Assembly: GCA_046348995.1 (NCBI GenBank)
Contig: JAXMDB010000011.1
Location: 1 to 64,000 of the forward strand
Reading direction: 5' to 3'
Length of the DNA: 64,000 bases
Source of the DNA: JANNSX01 sp046348995
GTDB lineage: Bacteria > Pseudomonadota > Alphaproteobacteria > Rhizobiales > Hyphomicrobiaceae
In this document: in pieces, positions 30,831 through 38,939 of the stretch
Position numbering within the stretch: the first letter of the stretch is position 1
Layout: every line of letters starts with the position of its first letter
Notes under the pieces: generated by a model
Seen by the model: only the letters and a program-made list of their open reading frames with translations
Databases searched by the model: none
Told to the model about the DNA's origin: nothing
Translations under genes and position numbers: made by a program

Positions 30831-31835
30831 TCAGCTGTCTTCCGTGTTCAACAGCACGAAGTCGTCGCCGGTTCGCGTGTCCGGTTGAGCGGGGAGCTCT
30901 GTCGTGACGAGCACCATGCCCGGATGCATGCGAGCTTGCATGGCCTTACGGACCGTGTCGTCGACGCGGATCCGTTTCAATACCGCGGCTTCAGGGTCGT
31001 CGAGGTCCGCTGCGGCCTTATCGTGATGAGCGAACGCGTGCCACGCCATTTTCCGGCCGCCGTCGCGCGCGCCGATCAGCATGAAGACGTGACGGCCGAG
31101 CGGCTCCTCTGGATGCGTGATCGTCGCCAGGCCCTTGGCGACGACGGCCCCGTTCTCGAGCACATGCGCGGATTTGTCGGCGTGGCTGATGATCACCGCC
31201 GTCGCCTTGACGTCGTCGTCGTCGGTCGTCGCAGCCCACGGATCGGCTTTGCCCTTGAGGCCAACCTTGACCGCTTCCATCTCGTGCTCGGCGTAGTCGC
31301 CGAGCACGAGGCCGGGATGCACGACCTCCTTGGGATCGGTGCGGCTGCCGGCGAGGATCACCGGCGTGCCGACATGCGTGACGGTGAACAGCAGCTCGGA
31401 GAACTTGGGCGGCAGGCGGACGCAGCCGTGCGAGGCGGGGTAGCCTGGAAGGTTCCCCGCATGAAGCGCGATGCCGCTCCAGGTCAGCCGGTTCATGTTG
31501 GGCATCGGCGCGTTGTTGTAGGTCGAGGAGCGGTGGCTCTTGTCCTTCTGCAGGATGAGGAACACGCCGGCCGGCGTCTCGTGCCCCTTTTTGCCCGTCG
31601 AGCAGGTCGACACCGCGATGCGGATGCCGTTGCGATAGACGTGCACGCGCTGATCCGGGATAGAGACGACGATGGCGACGGGCCCGGCCGGCGAGCGCTC
31701 CGGGTGCCAGGTGAACTGTCCGGGTTTCAGTTTCTTGGCGGCCTCGATGAGGTCGTCGGCGCGGGCGGCGCCGAGGACGAGCGTGCCGGTGGCGGCGAGG
31801 AGGGTGAGGGCGGCTCTGCGGGTCACTCGGGGCAT
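30831..31835 (-). CDS. L,D-transpeptidase (YkuD type)
   Basis: A 334-residue exported enzyme that cross-links peptidoglycan through meso-diaminopimelate. Residues 1-26 form a signal peptide with a twin-arginine-like TRRAALTLL. The YkuD catalytic motif is HAGNLPGYPASHGCVRLP, with the nucleophilic Cys. ATG 31835 is used; ATG 31841 is also possible and neither has a clear ribosome site. It heads the ldt-pcp-TIGR03808 unit. A second, larger enzyme of this family is at 45306-47135. Confidence 0.88.
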   Translation of the reverse strand: MPRVTRRAALTLLAATGTLVLGAARADDLIEAAKKLKPGQFTWHPERSPAGPVAIVVSIPDQRVHVYRNGIRIAVSTCSTGKKGHETPAGVFLILQKDKSHRSSTYNNAPMPNMNRLTWSGIALHAGNLPGYPASHGCVRLPPKFSELLFTVTHVGTPVILAGSRTDPKEVVHPGLVLGDYAEHEMEAVKVGLKGKADPWAATTDDDDVKATAVIISHADKSAHVLENGAVVAKGLATITHPEEPLGRHVFMLIGARDGGRKMAWHAFAHHDKAAADLDDPEAAVLKRIRVDDTVRKAMQARMHPGMVLVTTELPAQPDTRTGDDFVLLNTEDS

Positions 31836-31970
31836 GGGCATCGCTCGCGCTGAACAAGAGGTGCTCGGCATGCTGCCTGAGCTGTCACGGTCTAGGCAAG
31901 GGGCGATGCGAGGCATGCTGCACCGTCTCCGCGGTCCTGAGACCCGAGAGCATGGGGAAATCCAAGGGGA

Positions 31971-32023
31971 CGGAGTGGCCGGCCCTGGGTAAGTTTCAGT
32001 CGGATGTGGCCGGGGCCACTCCG
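31971..32023. repeat. Inverted repeat in the gene-free stretch
   Basis: CGGAGTGGCC (31971-31980) is perfectly inverted as GGCCACTCCG (32014-32023) with 33 bases between. It lies upstream of the transpeptidase gene. No gene was found in 31842-33075 (about 1.2 kb), which otherwise contains the repeats listed next. Confidence 0.6.
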
Positions 32024-32303
32024 CCGTCATCGTGGGCTTCGCTTGCCACCGTGACTCTTGTTTCCAAGAGCCGCTCGCGGACATCCGCCGCGAGAGTAGC
32101 TTGCGTCAGGTTCTCCCCGTCGCAAGCGGCAGGTCAGCGCCGGATAGCTTATGTCCGGCACCCACAACGCTCCCTGCTACCGATCCACCAGCGCGCGTTC
32201 CGGTCCCTTGGCGGCAGGGTTGAGTGCAGTATGAGGGCGCTGGAGGGGGCGGGGATAAGTTTGCGGCGTGATGTTTCGGATATGGTGAACGCGGCGTTGT
32301 CCC

Positions 32304-32379
32304 GTAGGGGCGAGCGGCGCTCGCCCCTCTTGGCGCCGCGACGGAGGAACGAAGAGGGGGCGAGCGCCGCTCGCCCTAC
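32304..32379. repeat. REP-like inverted pair, copy A
   Basis: A 28-base palindromic unit starting GTAGGGGCGAGCGGCGCTCG (32304-32331) is followed at 32352-32379 by its near-perfect reverse complement. The unit is itself palindromic (GGGCGAGCGGCGCTCGCCC). The pair is separated by 20 bases. It resembles a BIME-type paired REP element. Confidence 0.85.
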
Positions 32380-32604
32380 GGACACGCATCCGTTTCTCAG
32401 TATGGTCGGATAGATTGAGGGAATGATATGCTTGTGGGCGTCGCTGCCCCTCTCCCTACCCTCTCCACGTTCGCAGCATTGGCTGCGACGGGGAGAAGAG
32501 GATACACGGCACGTCCCTGACGAGTCAGGCGGGCGCGGCTCTCTCCTCCTCTCCCCGTAGCGCAAGCGTACGGGGAGAGGGAAGGGTGAGAGGCAGCCAC
32601 AAGG

Positions 32605-32645
32605 GAGATCGTTTCCAAGAACAGGCGACCTGCCGGTCGCCCCTA
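32605..32645. repeat. Direct repeat element, copy 1
   Basis: The block GGAGATCGTTTCCA followed by a divergent middle and ACCTGCCGGTCGCCCCTAC occurs here and again at 32846-32889. About 241 bases separate the copies. It is part of the same island of palindromic repeats. Confidence 0.75.
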
Positions 32646-32695
32646 CGGCGGATATGCCTCGTTTCATGACATCAGGTGCTTACACCCTATATGGT

Positions 32696-32771
32696 GTAGG
32701 GGCGAGCGGCGCTCGCCCCTCTTGCATCACGACCTTAGGTCGAAGAGGGGCCGACCGCCGGTCGCCCCTAC
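32696..32771. repeat. REP-like inverted pair, copy B
   Basis: The 28-base unit at 32696-32723 is identical to that of copy A. Its partner at 32743-32771 is a variant containing GACCGCCGGTCGCCCCTAC. A third related copy, weaker, is at 32912-32939. The island therefore holds at least six related palindromes. Confidence 0.85.
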
Positions 32772-32845
32772 GACGGAGATGGCGCCCGTCCCTAACGCGG
32801 AACCTATCTTCCGCTCCCGCCTGCGGGGGTAGAAGGCGCCACAAA

Positions 32846-32889
32846 GGAGATCGTTTCCACGCGCGAGAGACCTGCCGGTCGCCCCTACG
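32846..32889. repeat. Direct repeat element, copy 2
   Basis: Second copy of the block seen at 32605-32645, again ending in ACCTGCCGGTCGCCCCTAC. Both copies have the same orientation. Confidence 0.75.
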
Positions 32890-33029
32890 CTTTCACCACA
32901 TCTACCACTTCGTAGGGGTGAGCGGCAGCTCGCCCACTCTAACGACAGGCGCTGCGCTCGAGATGCGCATTGGTGCTGCTCTCCTCGGTGCGCGAGCTTA
33001 CGGAGAGAGGGCAGGGCAAGGGGGCAGCC

Positions 33030-33047
33030 AAAAGGCAAAGCGTTGCC
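33030..33047 (-). terminator. Weak terminator after pyk
   Basis: On the minus strand GGCAA and TTGCC form a short stem (33034-33047), followed by a TTTT run (33030-33033). It is 29 bases after the pyk stop. The stem is only five pairs, so confidence is low. Confidence 0.45.
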
Positions 33048-33075
33048 GCCGCTTGCCGGCGCGCCGGCCGGTCCT

Positions 33076-34512
33076 TTAACCCGCCTTCGGCGCCTGCTCG
33101 CCGATGAAGGCGATGCGAACCATGTTGGTGGCGCCGGGGGTGCCCAAGGGCACGCCGGCCGTGATGATGATGCGGTCGCCGGGACGGGCGAAGCCTTCCT
33201 CCACCGCGATACGGCAGGCCTTGTCGACCATTTCCGACTGATTGGCGGCATCGCTCGTCAGCACGCAGTGCAAGCCCCAGACGATGGCCAGTCGCCGGCC
33301 GGTTGCGGCAATGGGGGTGAGCGCGATCACCGATTGCTGCGGTCGCTCGCGGGCGACGCGAATGCCGGTCGAGCCGGTCGCCGTGTAGCAGATGATGGCG
33401 GCGGTCTTCAGCGTCTCGGCGATCGTGCGGGCGGCATTGGCGATGGCGTCGGGGCCGGTCGCGTCGGGCTCGGTGCGCTGGGCGTGGATGATCGCCTCGT
33501 AGAGCGGATCCTGCTCGACCTCCTGGGCGACCTTGTCCATGGTCGCGACGGCTTCGGCCGGATATTGGCCGACCGCCGATTCCGCCGACAGCATCACCGC
33601 GTCCGCGCCTTCGAACACGGCGGTCGCCACATCCGACACCTCGGCGCGCGTCGGCACCGGCGCCGTGATCATGCTCTCGAGCATCTGCGTCGCGACGACC
33701 ACGGGCTTTCCGGCCTTGCGCGCCATGCGCGTGATGCGCTTCTGCAGGCCCGGCACCTTCTCCACGGGAAGCTCGACGCCGAGATCGCCGCGCGCGATCA
33801 TGATGCCGTCGGCAAGCTCCAGGATCTGTGCCAAGTCCGTCACCGCGGACGGCTTCTCGATCTTGGCCATGACGGCGGCGCGGCCGGCGACGAGCTTCTT
33901 GGCTTCCGCCACGTCGTCGGCGCGCTGTACGAAGGACAGCGCCATCCAGTCGACACCGAGCTCGGCCGCGAAGGCCAGATCGTTGCGGTCCTTGTCGGTG
34001 AGCGCGCCGATCGGCAGCACGGTGTCGGGCAGGCTGATGCCCTTGCGGCTGGCGAGCGCGCCGCCGACGAGCACCTCGGCATTGATGGCCGTGCCGGTGT
34101 TCTCGATCACCCGCATCTTGAGCTTGCCGTCGTCGAGCAGCAGCAGGTGCCCAGGCTCCGCCGATGCGAAGATCTGGGTATGGGGCAGATACACACGCTC
34201 CGTCGAGCCCGGCGTCTTCTCCTGGTCGAAGCGGAAGGTAGCGCCCTGCCGCAACAGCACGCGCTCGCCCGAAAGCTCACCCACGCGCAGCTTCGGGCCT
34301 TGCAGATCGCAGAGGATGCCGATCGGCCGGCCCGTCTCGCTCTCGAGCTTGCGGATGGCCGCATGCTCGGCCCGGACGACGTCGTAGCTCGCGTGGCTCA
34401 TGTTGAGGCGGAAGACGTCGGCCCCGGCGCGAAAGAGACGGCCGATATTCTCGGCATCCGATGTCGCGGGTCCGAGCGTCGCGATGATCTTGACCCGCCT
34501 GTTGCGTCGCAT
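33076..34512 (-). CDS. pyk: Pyruvate kinase
   Basis: A 478-residue glycolytic enzyme converting PEP and ADP to pyruvate and ATP. Motifs are MRRNRRVKIIATLGPATS, FRLNMSHASYD, GILCDLQGPKLRVG, the metal/substrate helix IMIARGDLGVELP with the nearby MIAKIEKPSAV-like segment (MAKIEKPSAVTDL), VVATQMLESMI and the MLSAESAVGQYP box. ATG 34512 is chosen over 34593, whose extra 27 residues look non-coding. It is divergent from the RTX gene pair. The 278-base gap between them carries the shared RTX upstream element. Confidence 0.97.
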   Translation of the reverse strand: MRRNRRVKIIATLGPATSDAENIGRLFRAGADVFRLNMSHASYDVVRAEHAAIRKLESETGRPIGILCDLQGPKLRVGELSGERVLLRQGATFRFDQEKTPGSTERVYLPHTQIFASAEPGHLLLLDDGKLKMRVIENTGTAINAEVLVGGALASRKGISLPDTVLPIGALTDKDRNDLAFAAELGVDWMALSFVQRADDVAEAKKLVAGRAAVMAKIEKPSAVTDLAQILELADGIMIARGDLGVELPVEKVPGLQKRITRMARKAGKPVVVATQMLESMITAPVPTRAEVSDVATAVFEGADAVMLSAESAVGQYPAEAVATMDKVAQEVEQDPLYEAIIHAQRTEPDATGPDAIANAARTIAETLKTAAIICYTATGSTGIRVARERPQQSVIALTPIAATGRRLAIVWGLHCVLTSDAANQSEMVDKACRIAVEEGFARPGDRIIITAGVPLGTPGATNMVRIAFIGEQAPKAG

Positions 34513-34710
34513 GTGAGGTTTTGCGCCTTTGGTTGCCGTCGCCCGATGCCTGCCTGATTTGGGAGGATCAAAGCAAGCCCCCGCAGAAAGCACAAGGTCG
34601 CTGACGCCGGCGGATGGGGGGATGCCAGGCGTCAGAGCGAAAGATCAGCCGGAGAGAGCCTCGCGCTGGGGCTACTTAACGGAACCTTACCGCCGGCGCA
34701 TCATTTGATC

Positions 34711-34733
34711 GGCGGGAGTTGAATTCTTGTTCT
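34711..34733 (+). promoter_or_regulatory. Conserved upstream element of RTX gene 1
   Basis: GGGAGTTGAATTC(T)TGTTC is shared almost exactly with 35942-35960 before RTX gene 2. Each copy begins about 80-90 bases before its gene's GTG start. A short inverted pair CCGCC/GGCGG (about 34691 and 34711) sits just upstream here. The block may be part of a common promoter or leader. Confidence 0.5.
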
Positions 34734-34790
34734 TGTGTCCGGTGTAAACATGCAGGGTTAGGTCTTGGCAACCTCTGGGATAGGGCAGTC

Positions 34791-35852
34791 GTGGCTGCGC
34801 ATACGGGCACAAAGGGACGCGACCGGTTCACCGGCAAGTCGCAGGCGGACGCCTACGACGGCAAGGAGAACTATGACGTCGTCTCCTATGCGAGCTCGAC
34901 CGCGAATCTGATCATCAATCTCGCGAGCCCATCGGCCAACCGCGGCGATGCGCGCGGCGACACCTTCCTCTCGATCGAATCCTTCTATCTCGGCTCTGGC
35001 GACGACCGGTTCACCGGGTCGGCGGCGAAAGAGCATGTCTACGGCATGGCCGGCAACAACACGATCAGCGGCGGCGGTGGCGACGATGTTCTCGTCGGCC
35101 ACGGCGGCATCGATACGATGACCGGCGGCGACGGCAACGACAAAGCCTGGGGTGGCGGCGGCAACGATCGGCTGATCGGCAGCAACGGCAACGATTACCT
35201 GCGAGGCGACAAGGGCGACGATCGCCTCGAGGGAAGCGCCGGCGACGACACGCTCATCGGCGGTACGGGCAACGATACCATCCTCGGCGCGGCCGGCAGC
35301 GACATTATTACTGGCGGCGCCGGTGCCGACATCATTTCGGCGGGATCGGCGACAGACAGCACGCGCGATTACGTCCGTTACTCCTCGGTGCTGGACTTTG
35401 GCGATACCGTCACGGGCTTTCGTGGCAATAGCACCTACGACATCGTGCAGTTTGGTGGCTCTCTCAAGACCGCCTTCGACGATGCGAGCGTCAACGGAGT
35501 CTTCGGCTGGGGCCAGGGCAACAAGGCGGCCGGAGCTGTCACAGTGACCGTCGGCAGCGCGGCCGGAAACGCCGAGGCGCTCTACCTTTCGGGCACTGCC
35601 GGAGAAGGCGTCCTGAGCGCCGACCTCGCCAATGCGGACCTCGTCGCGACGGCGTTCAACGCCGAGTTCAACATCACCGCAACGGATGGCGAGGATGCGC
35701 TCCTCGTCGTCAACGACACCAATTCCAACAAATTCTCGGTTTGGGCGTGGATGCAAGCCGGCGGAGGCGAGATCGCCGCTGCCGAGCTGCAACTCATCGG
35801 GGTCTTCACGTCGAATGCGACGGTGACGACGGCAAGCTTCGGGTTCTTCTGA
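34791..35852 (+). CDS. RTX-type calcium-binding repeat protein 1
   Basis: A 353-residue secreted-type protein. The first 70 residues match the start of the neighbouring RTX protein (GTKG-D-F, YDVVSYASST, then GDTFLSIE). Residues about 85-190 contain roughly ten GG-x-G-x-D-x nonapeptides (for example GGTGNDTILGAAGSDIITGG), which bind calcium in a parallel beta-roll. The last 160 residues form a non-repeat C-terminal domain (DYVRYSSVLDFGDTVTGF ... VVNDTNSNKFSVWAWMQAGG) shared with the neighbour. This is probably the type I secretion signal region. The GTG start at 34791 is inferred from alignment with the paralogue. No exporter genes are in the window. Confidence 0.88.
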   Translation: MAAHTGTKGRDRFTGKSQADAYDGKENYDVVSYASSTANLIINLASPSANRGDARGDTFLSIESFYLGSGDDRFTGSAAKEHVYGMAGNNTISGGGGDDVLVGHGGIDTMTGGDGNDKAWGGGGNDRLIGSNGNDYLRGDKGDDRLEGSAGDDTLIGGTGNDTILGAAGSDIITGGAGADIISAGSATDSTRDYVRYSSVLDFGDTVTGFRGNSTYDIVQFGGSLKTAFDDASVNGVFGWGQGNKAAGAVTVTVGSAAGNAEALYLSGTAGEGVLSADLANADLVATAFNAEFNITATDGEDALLVVNDTNSNKFSVWAWMQAGGGEIAAAELQLIGVFTSNATVTTASFGFF

Positions 35853-35918
35853 GCGGCTGGCGATCTCCGTCAAGTCCTCCGATCACTGCGCATCTCAACA
35901 CGGTTTCTAAAGTCTTAC

Positions 35919-35962
35919 TCAACTCCCGATAATTGGCACCTGGGAGTTGAATTCATGTTCAG
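35919..35962 (+). promoter_or_regulatory. Conserved upstream element and hairpin of RTX gene 2
   Basis: TCAACTCCC (35919-35927) and GGGAGTTGA (35942-35950) form a perfect 9-bp inverted repeat with a 14-base loop. The right arm continues as ATTCATGTTC, matching the element before RTX gene 1. It could be a regulator site, or the end of gene 1 transcript followed by the gene 2 promoter. Confidence 0.55.
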
Positions 35963-36033
35963 ACCTCTCTGATAGAACAACAGTATAGCGACCCAGGAGC
36001 AGGAAGCTCAGGGCAACGTGTTGGGGGTCTGGC

Positions 36034-38859
36034 GTGCCGATCATTCGGACAGGGACGAAGGGGGCGGACAAGTTCTTCGCGGCAGCCGCCGCGGAGACGT
36101 TCAGTGGCCTCGCCAACTACGACATCGTCTCCTACGCCAACACGTCGGCGGCGGTCACCGTCGACCTCTCCAATCCGGGCAACAACTCAGGCTGGGCCGC
36201 CGGCGACACGTTCACGGGCGTCGAGAAGTTCATTCTCGGACGCGGCAACGACACCTTCGTCGGCACGTCGGCCAAGGACACCATCGACGGCTACTACGGC
36301 AACGACACGCTGAGCACACTCGGTGGCGACGATCTCGTCTCGGGTCATGCCGGCAACGACACGATCAATGGCGGCGCTGGCGCCGACAGCATCTGGGGCG
36401 GCGGCGGCGACGATACGCTCGACGGCGGCAACGACAACGATCTCGTCGTCGGCGACAAGGGCAACGACATCATCGACGGCGGCGCAGGCAACGACATTCT
36501 GCAAGGCGGCACGGGCAACGACACGATCATCGGCGGTCTCGGCACCGACACCGTGCGGCTCCTCGGCAATCTCGCCGATTACGACATCACCTTCACGGCG
36601 GGCGGCGTCATCGTCACGCACGCCCGCGGCTCGCAGGCCGACGGCACCGACTTCATCGCGTCCTCCATCGAGACCTTCCAGTTCGCCAACGCGACGATCG
36701 CGCGCCCGGTCTCGGGCCCGACCGTCACGTTCGGCACCGTGGCCTTCACCGACACCGGCGCGAGCGCCAGCGACGGCGTGACGAACAATGGCGCCGTCAC
36801 GTTCTCCGGCACGGTCTCCGACGTCGACGGCACCATCACCAAGGTCGAGGTGTTCAACGGCAGCGTCTCGCTCGGGCTCGCAACTGTCACGGGCAACACC
36901 TGGTCGCTCGCAACCTCGCTCGCCGATGGCGCCTACACCAATCTGAAGGCCGTCGCGACCGACAATGACAGTGTGACCAGCACCGCGACGCATAGCCAGC
37001 AGATCACCGTCGATCGCGCGGCACCGGTTGCGCCTTCGGCTCCCGATCTCTCGACCGCCACCGACAGCCTGCCCGTCGACAACGACAATATCACCAACAT
37101 CCAGTCGCTCGACCTTTCGGGCACGGCGGAGGCCGGCGCCACCGTGCGTCTCTACAACGCGACGACCGGCGCGCTCTTGGCGACGACGGTCGCGACCGGT
37201 GGCGCCTACGCCTTCACCGTCACGGTTCCGTCGGGCACCTACTCGTTCGCGACCACCGCCGAGGATGCGGCCGGCAACGTCAGCGCGTCGTCGGGCGCGC
37301 TGTCGGTCCTCGTCGACACGCAGGCGTCGTCCGTTGTCGGGGTCACGGTGGCGGCCGGCAGCATCGGCTTCACGGCGGCAGACGATCACGGGCCGCTGAG
37401 CCTGGTCGGTACGTTCGCCGGCTTGGGCGCGGTCAACAACGGTCTGAGCACGACTCTGACGCTCGCCGCTCAGTCGACCGCCAAGAGCGGGCTCCTTCAG
37501 GTTCAGGACATCGCCGGCAACCCGAGCACGGTGATGGGCCTCGGTCTCGGCACGACCGGCGCCGATACGCTCACCGGCGCCTCGACCGGCGCGAACGCCC
37601 TCTATGGGTTCGCTGGCGACGACGTGCTCACTGGCAACTCGGGCACCGACGTGCTGTTCGGCGGCGACGGCAACGACCGTCTCGTCGTGACCGCCGGCGG
37701 CGACACCTACAACGGCGACGCCAATCTCACCGGTGGCGACACGCTCGACTTCGCCAATGCGGCGAGCGCCGTGACCTTCAGCCTGGCCGGCGCCGCCACG
37801 CAGAGCACGGGCGCGTCCTTCGGCTCGCTGACCTGGTTCGGCTTGGAGAATATCTTCGGCGGCGCGGCGGGCGATACGCTCACCGGCAGCTCGAGCGCCA
37901 ACGTGCTCGACGGCAAGGGCGGCAACGACATCCTGACCGGCGGCGCGGGCCTCGATACCTTCGTGATCTCGTCCGGCACAGATACGATCACCGACCTCGG
38001 TAACGGCGGCGCCGATGTGGTGACGGTCGCGGGTGGGGCCTCCCTCGCCGCGACGCTCACCGGCGCCTGGACCGCGACGGCAACCTCCACCAACAGCGGC
38101 TCCGCGTCGATTGCGACCGCCGGCTTCTCGGCGAGCGTCGCCTCGGCTGGCGGCAGCACCGGCTGGACGCTGACGAACGCGGCGAGCGCCACCGCCGTGA
38201 CGCTGACCGGCGGCGCGTTCGCCGACACGCTGATCGGTGGCAGCGGCGCCGACACGCTCGTGGGCGGCGCGGGCGCCGACACGCTCAACGGCGGTATCGG
38301 CGGCGACATCCTCACCGGCGGCGACGGGGCGGACTCGATCAATCTGGGTGTGTTCAACGACAACGTGCGCGATTACGTGCGCTACGGCGCGACGACCGAG
38401 TTCGGCGACACCGTCACGAATTTCGACGTCGATAGCACGCAGGACATGATTCAATTCACGGGCGCGCTCTACACGTCCCTCGACGATGGCAGAACCAATG
38501 GCTCGCTGCGTTGGGCCTCGGGCAACAATACGAGCCTGCTCTCCGTGGCGGTCACCGTCGGCCAGGGCAACAACGACCGTGAAGCGCTGATGCTGTCGGG
38601 CTCGGCTGGCGAAGGCGTCACGAGCGCCAACCTGTCGAGCGCGAGCGCGGTCTCGGCTGCGATCAACGCCGAGTTCATCATCACCGCCGCTGATGGCGAG
38701 GATGCGGTGCTCGTCGTCAACGACACCGACTCGACCAACTTCTCGGTCTGGCATTGGGTGCAGGCCGGCGGTGGCGAGACGTCGGCTGCCGAGATCTCGC
38801 TCATCGGCGTGTTCAGCGCCAACGGAACGGTCGGGACCGGCAGCTTCGGCTTCGCCTGA
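36034..38859 (+). CDS. RTX-type calcium-binding protein 2 with Ig-like domains
   Basis: A 941-residue secreted-type protein. Residues about 60-180 hold RTX nonapeptides (GGAGNDILQGGTGNDTIIGG). Residues about 225-440 look like two or three Ig-like beta domains (SGTAEAGATVRLYN, DAAGNVSASSGALSVLVDT). Further RTX clusters follow at about 505-560, 610-660 and 720-775. The last 160 residues match RTX protein 1 (DYVRYGATTEFGDTVTNF ... VVNDTDSTNFSVWHWVQAGG). The start is GTG 36034, aligned with the paralogue. The mosaic suggests a large surface or released adhesin-like protein; the ligand is unknown. Confidence 0.88.
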   Translation: MPIIRTGTKGADKFFAAAAAETFSGLANYDIVSYANTSAAVTVDLSNPGNNSGWAAGDTFTGVEKFILGRGNDTFVGTSAKDTIDGYYGNDTLSTLGGDDLVSGHAGNDTINGGAGADSIWGGGGDDTLDGGNDNDLVVGDKGNDIIDGGAGNDILQGGTGNDTIIGGLGTDTVRLLGNLADYDITFTAGGVIVTHARGSQADGTDFIASSIETFQFANATIARPVSGPTVTFGTVAFTDTGASASDGVTNNGAVTFSGTVSDVDGTITKVEVFNGSVSLGLATVTGNTWSLATSLADGAYTNLKAVATDNDSVTSTATHSQQITVDRAAPVAPSAPDLSTATDSLPVDNDNITNIQSLDLSGTAEAGATVRLYNATTGALLATTVATGGAYAFTVTVPSGTYSFATTAEDAAGNVSASSGALSVLVDTQASSVVGVTVAAGSIGFTAADDHGPLSLVGTFAGLGAVNNGLSTTLTLAAQSTAKSGLLQVQDIAGNPSTVMGLGLGTTGADTLTGASTGANALYGFAGDDVLTGNSGTDVLFGGDGNDRLVVTAGGDTYNGDANLTGGDTLDFANAASAVTFSLAGAATQSTGASFGSLTWFGLENIFGGAAGDTLTGSSSANVLDGKGGNDILTGGAGLDTFVISSGTDTITDLGNGGADVVTVAGGASLAATLTGAWTATATSTNSGSASIATAGFSASVASAGGSTGWTLTNAASATAVTLTGGAFADTLIGGSGADTLVGGAGADTLNGGIGGDILTGGDGADSINLGVFNDNVRDYVRYGATTEFGDTVTNFDVDSTQDMIQFTGALYTSLDDGRTNGSLRWASGNNTSLLSVAVTVGQGNNDREALMLSGSAGEGVTSANLSSASAVSAAINAEFIITAADGEDAVLVVNDTDSTNFSVWHWVQAGGGETSAAEISLIGVFSANGTVGTGSFGFA

Positions 38860-38911
38860 TCCCTCGATTGATCCTGAGCAAAGCTCGAGCGGGCAACTGA
38901 GCCCACCCTGA

Positions 38912-38927
38912 TGTGATGCAAATCACA
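38912..38927 (+). promoter_or_regulatory. Perfect CRP-type palindrome
   Basis: TGTGATGCAAATCACA at 38912-38927 matches the TGTGA-N6-TCACA consensus with both half-sites exact. It ends 12 bases before the start codon of the TPR-cytochrome gene at 38940. This position would overlap or follow a promoter, so repression or a very short leader is implied. Confidence 0.6.
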
Positions 38928-38939
38928 AAGGGGCCGTCA

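Noticed and set aside
32149..32667. Frames of up to 172 codons in the repeat island
   Set aside because: They arise from the palindromic repeats read in one frame, lack ribosome sites and do not resemble any family.
36187..38754. Minus-strand frame of 855 codons opposite RTX gene 2
   Set aside because: It is created by the repeated GGCGGC-type codons of the RTX and Ig repeats. Composition is Arg/Gly/Ala with no domain, and the plus-strand product is coherent.
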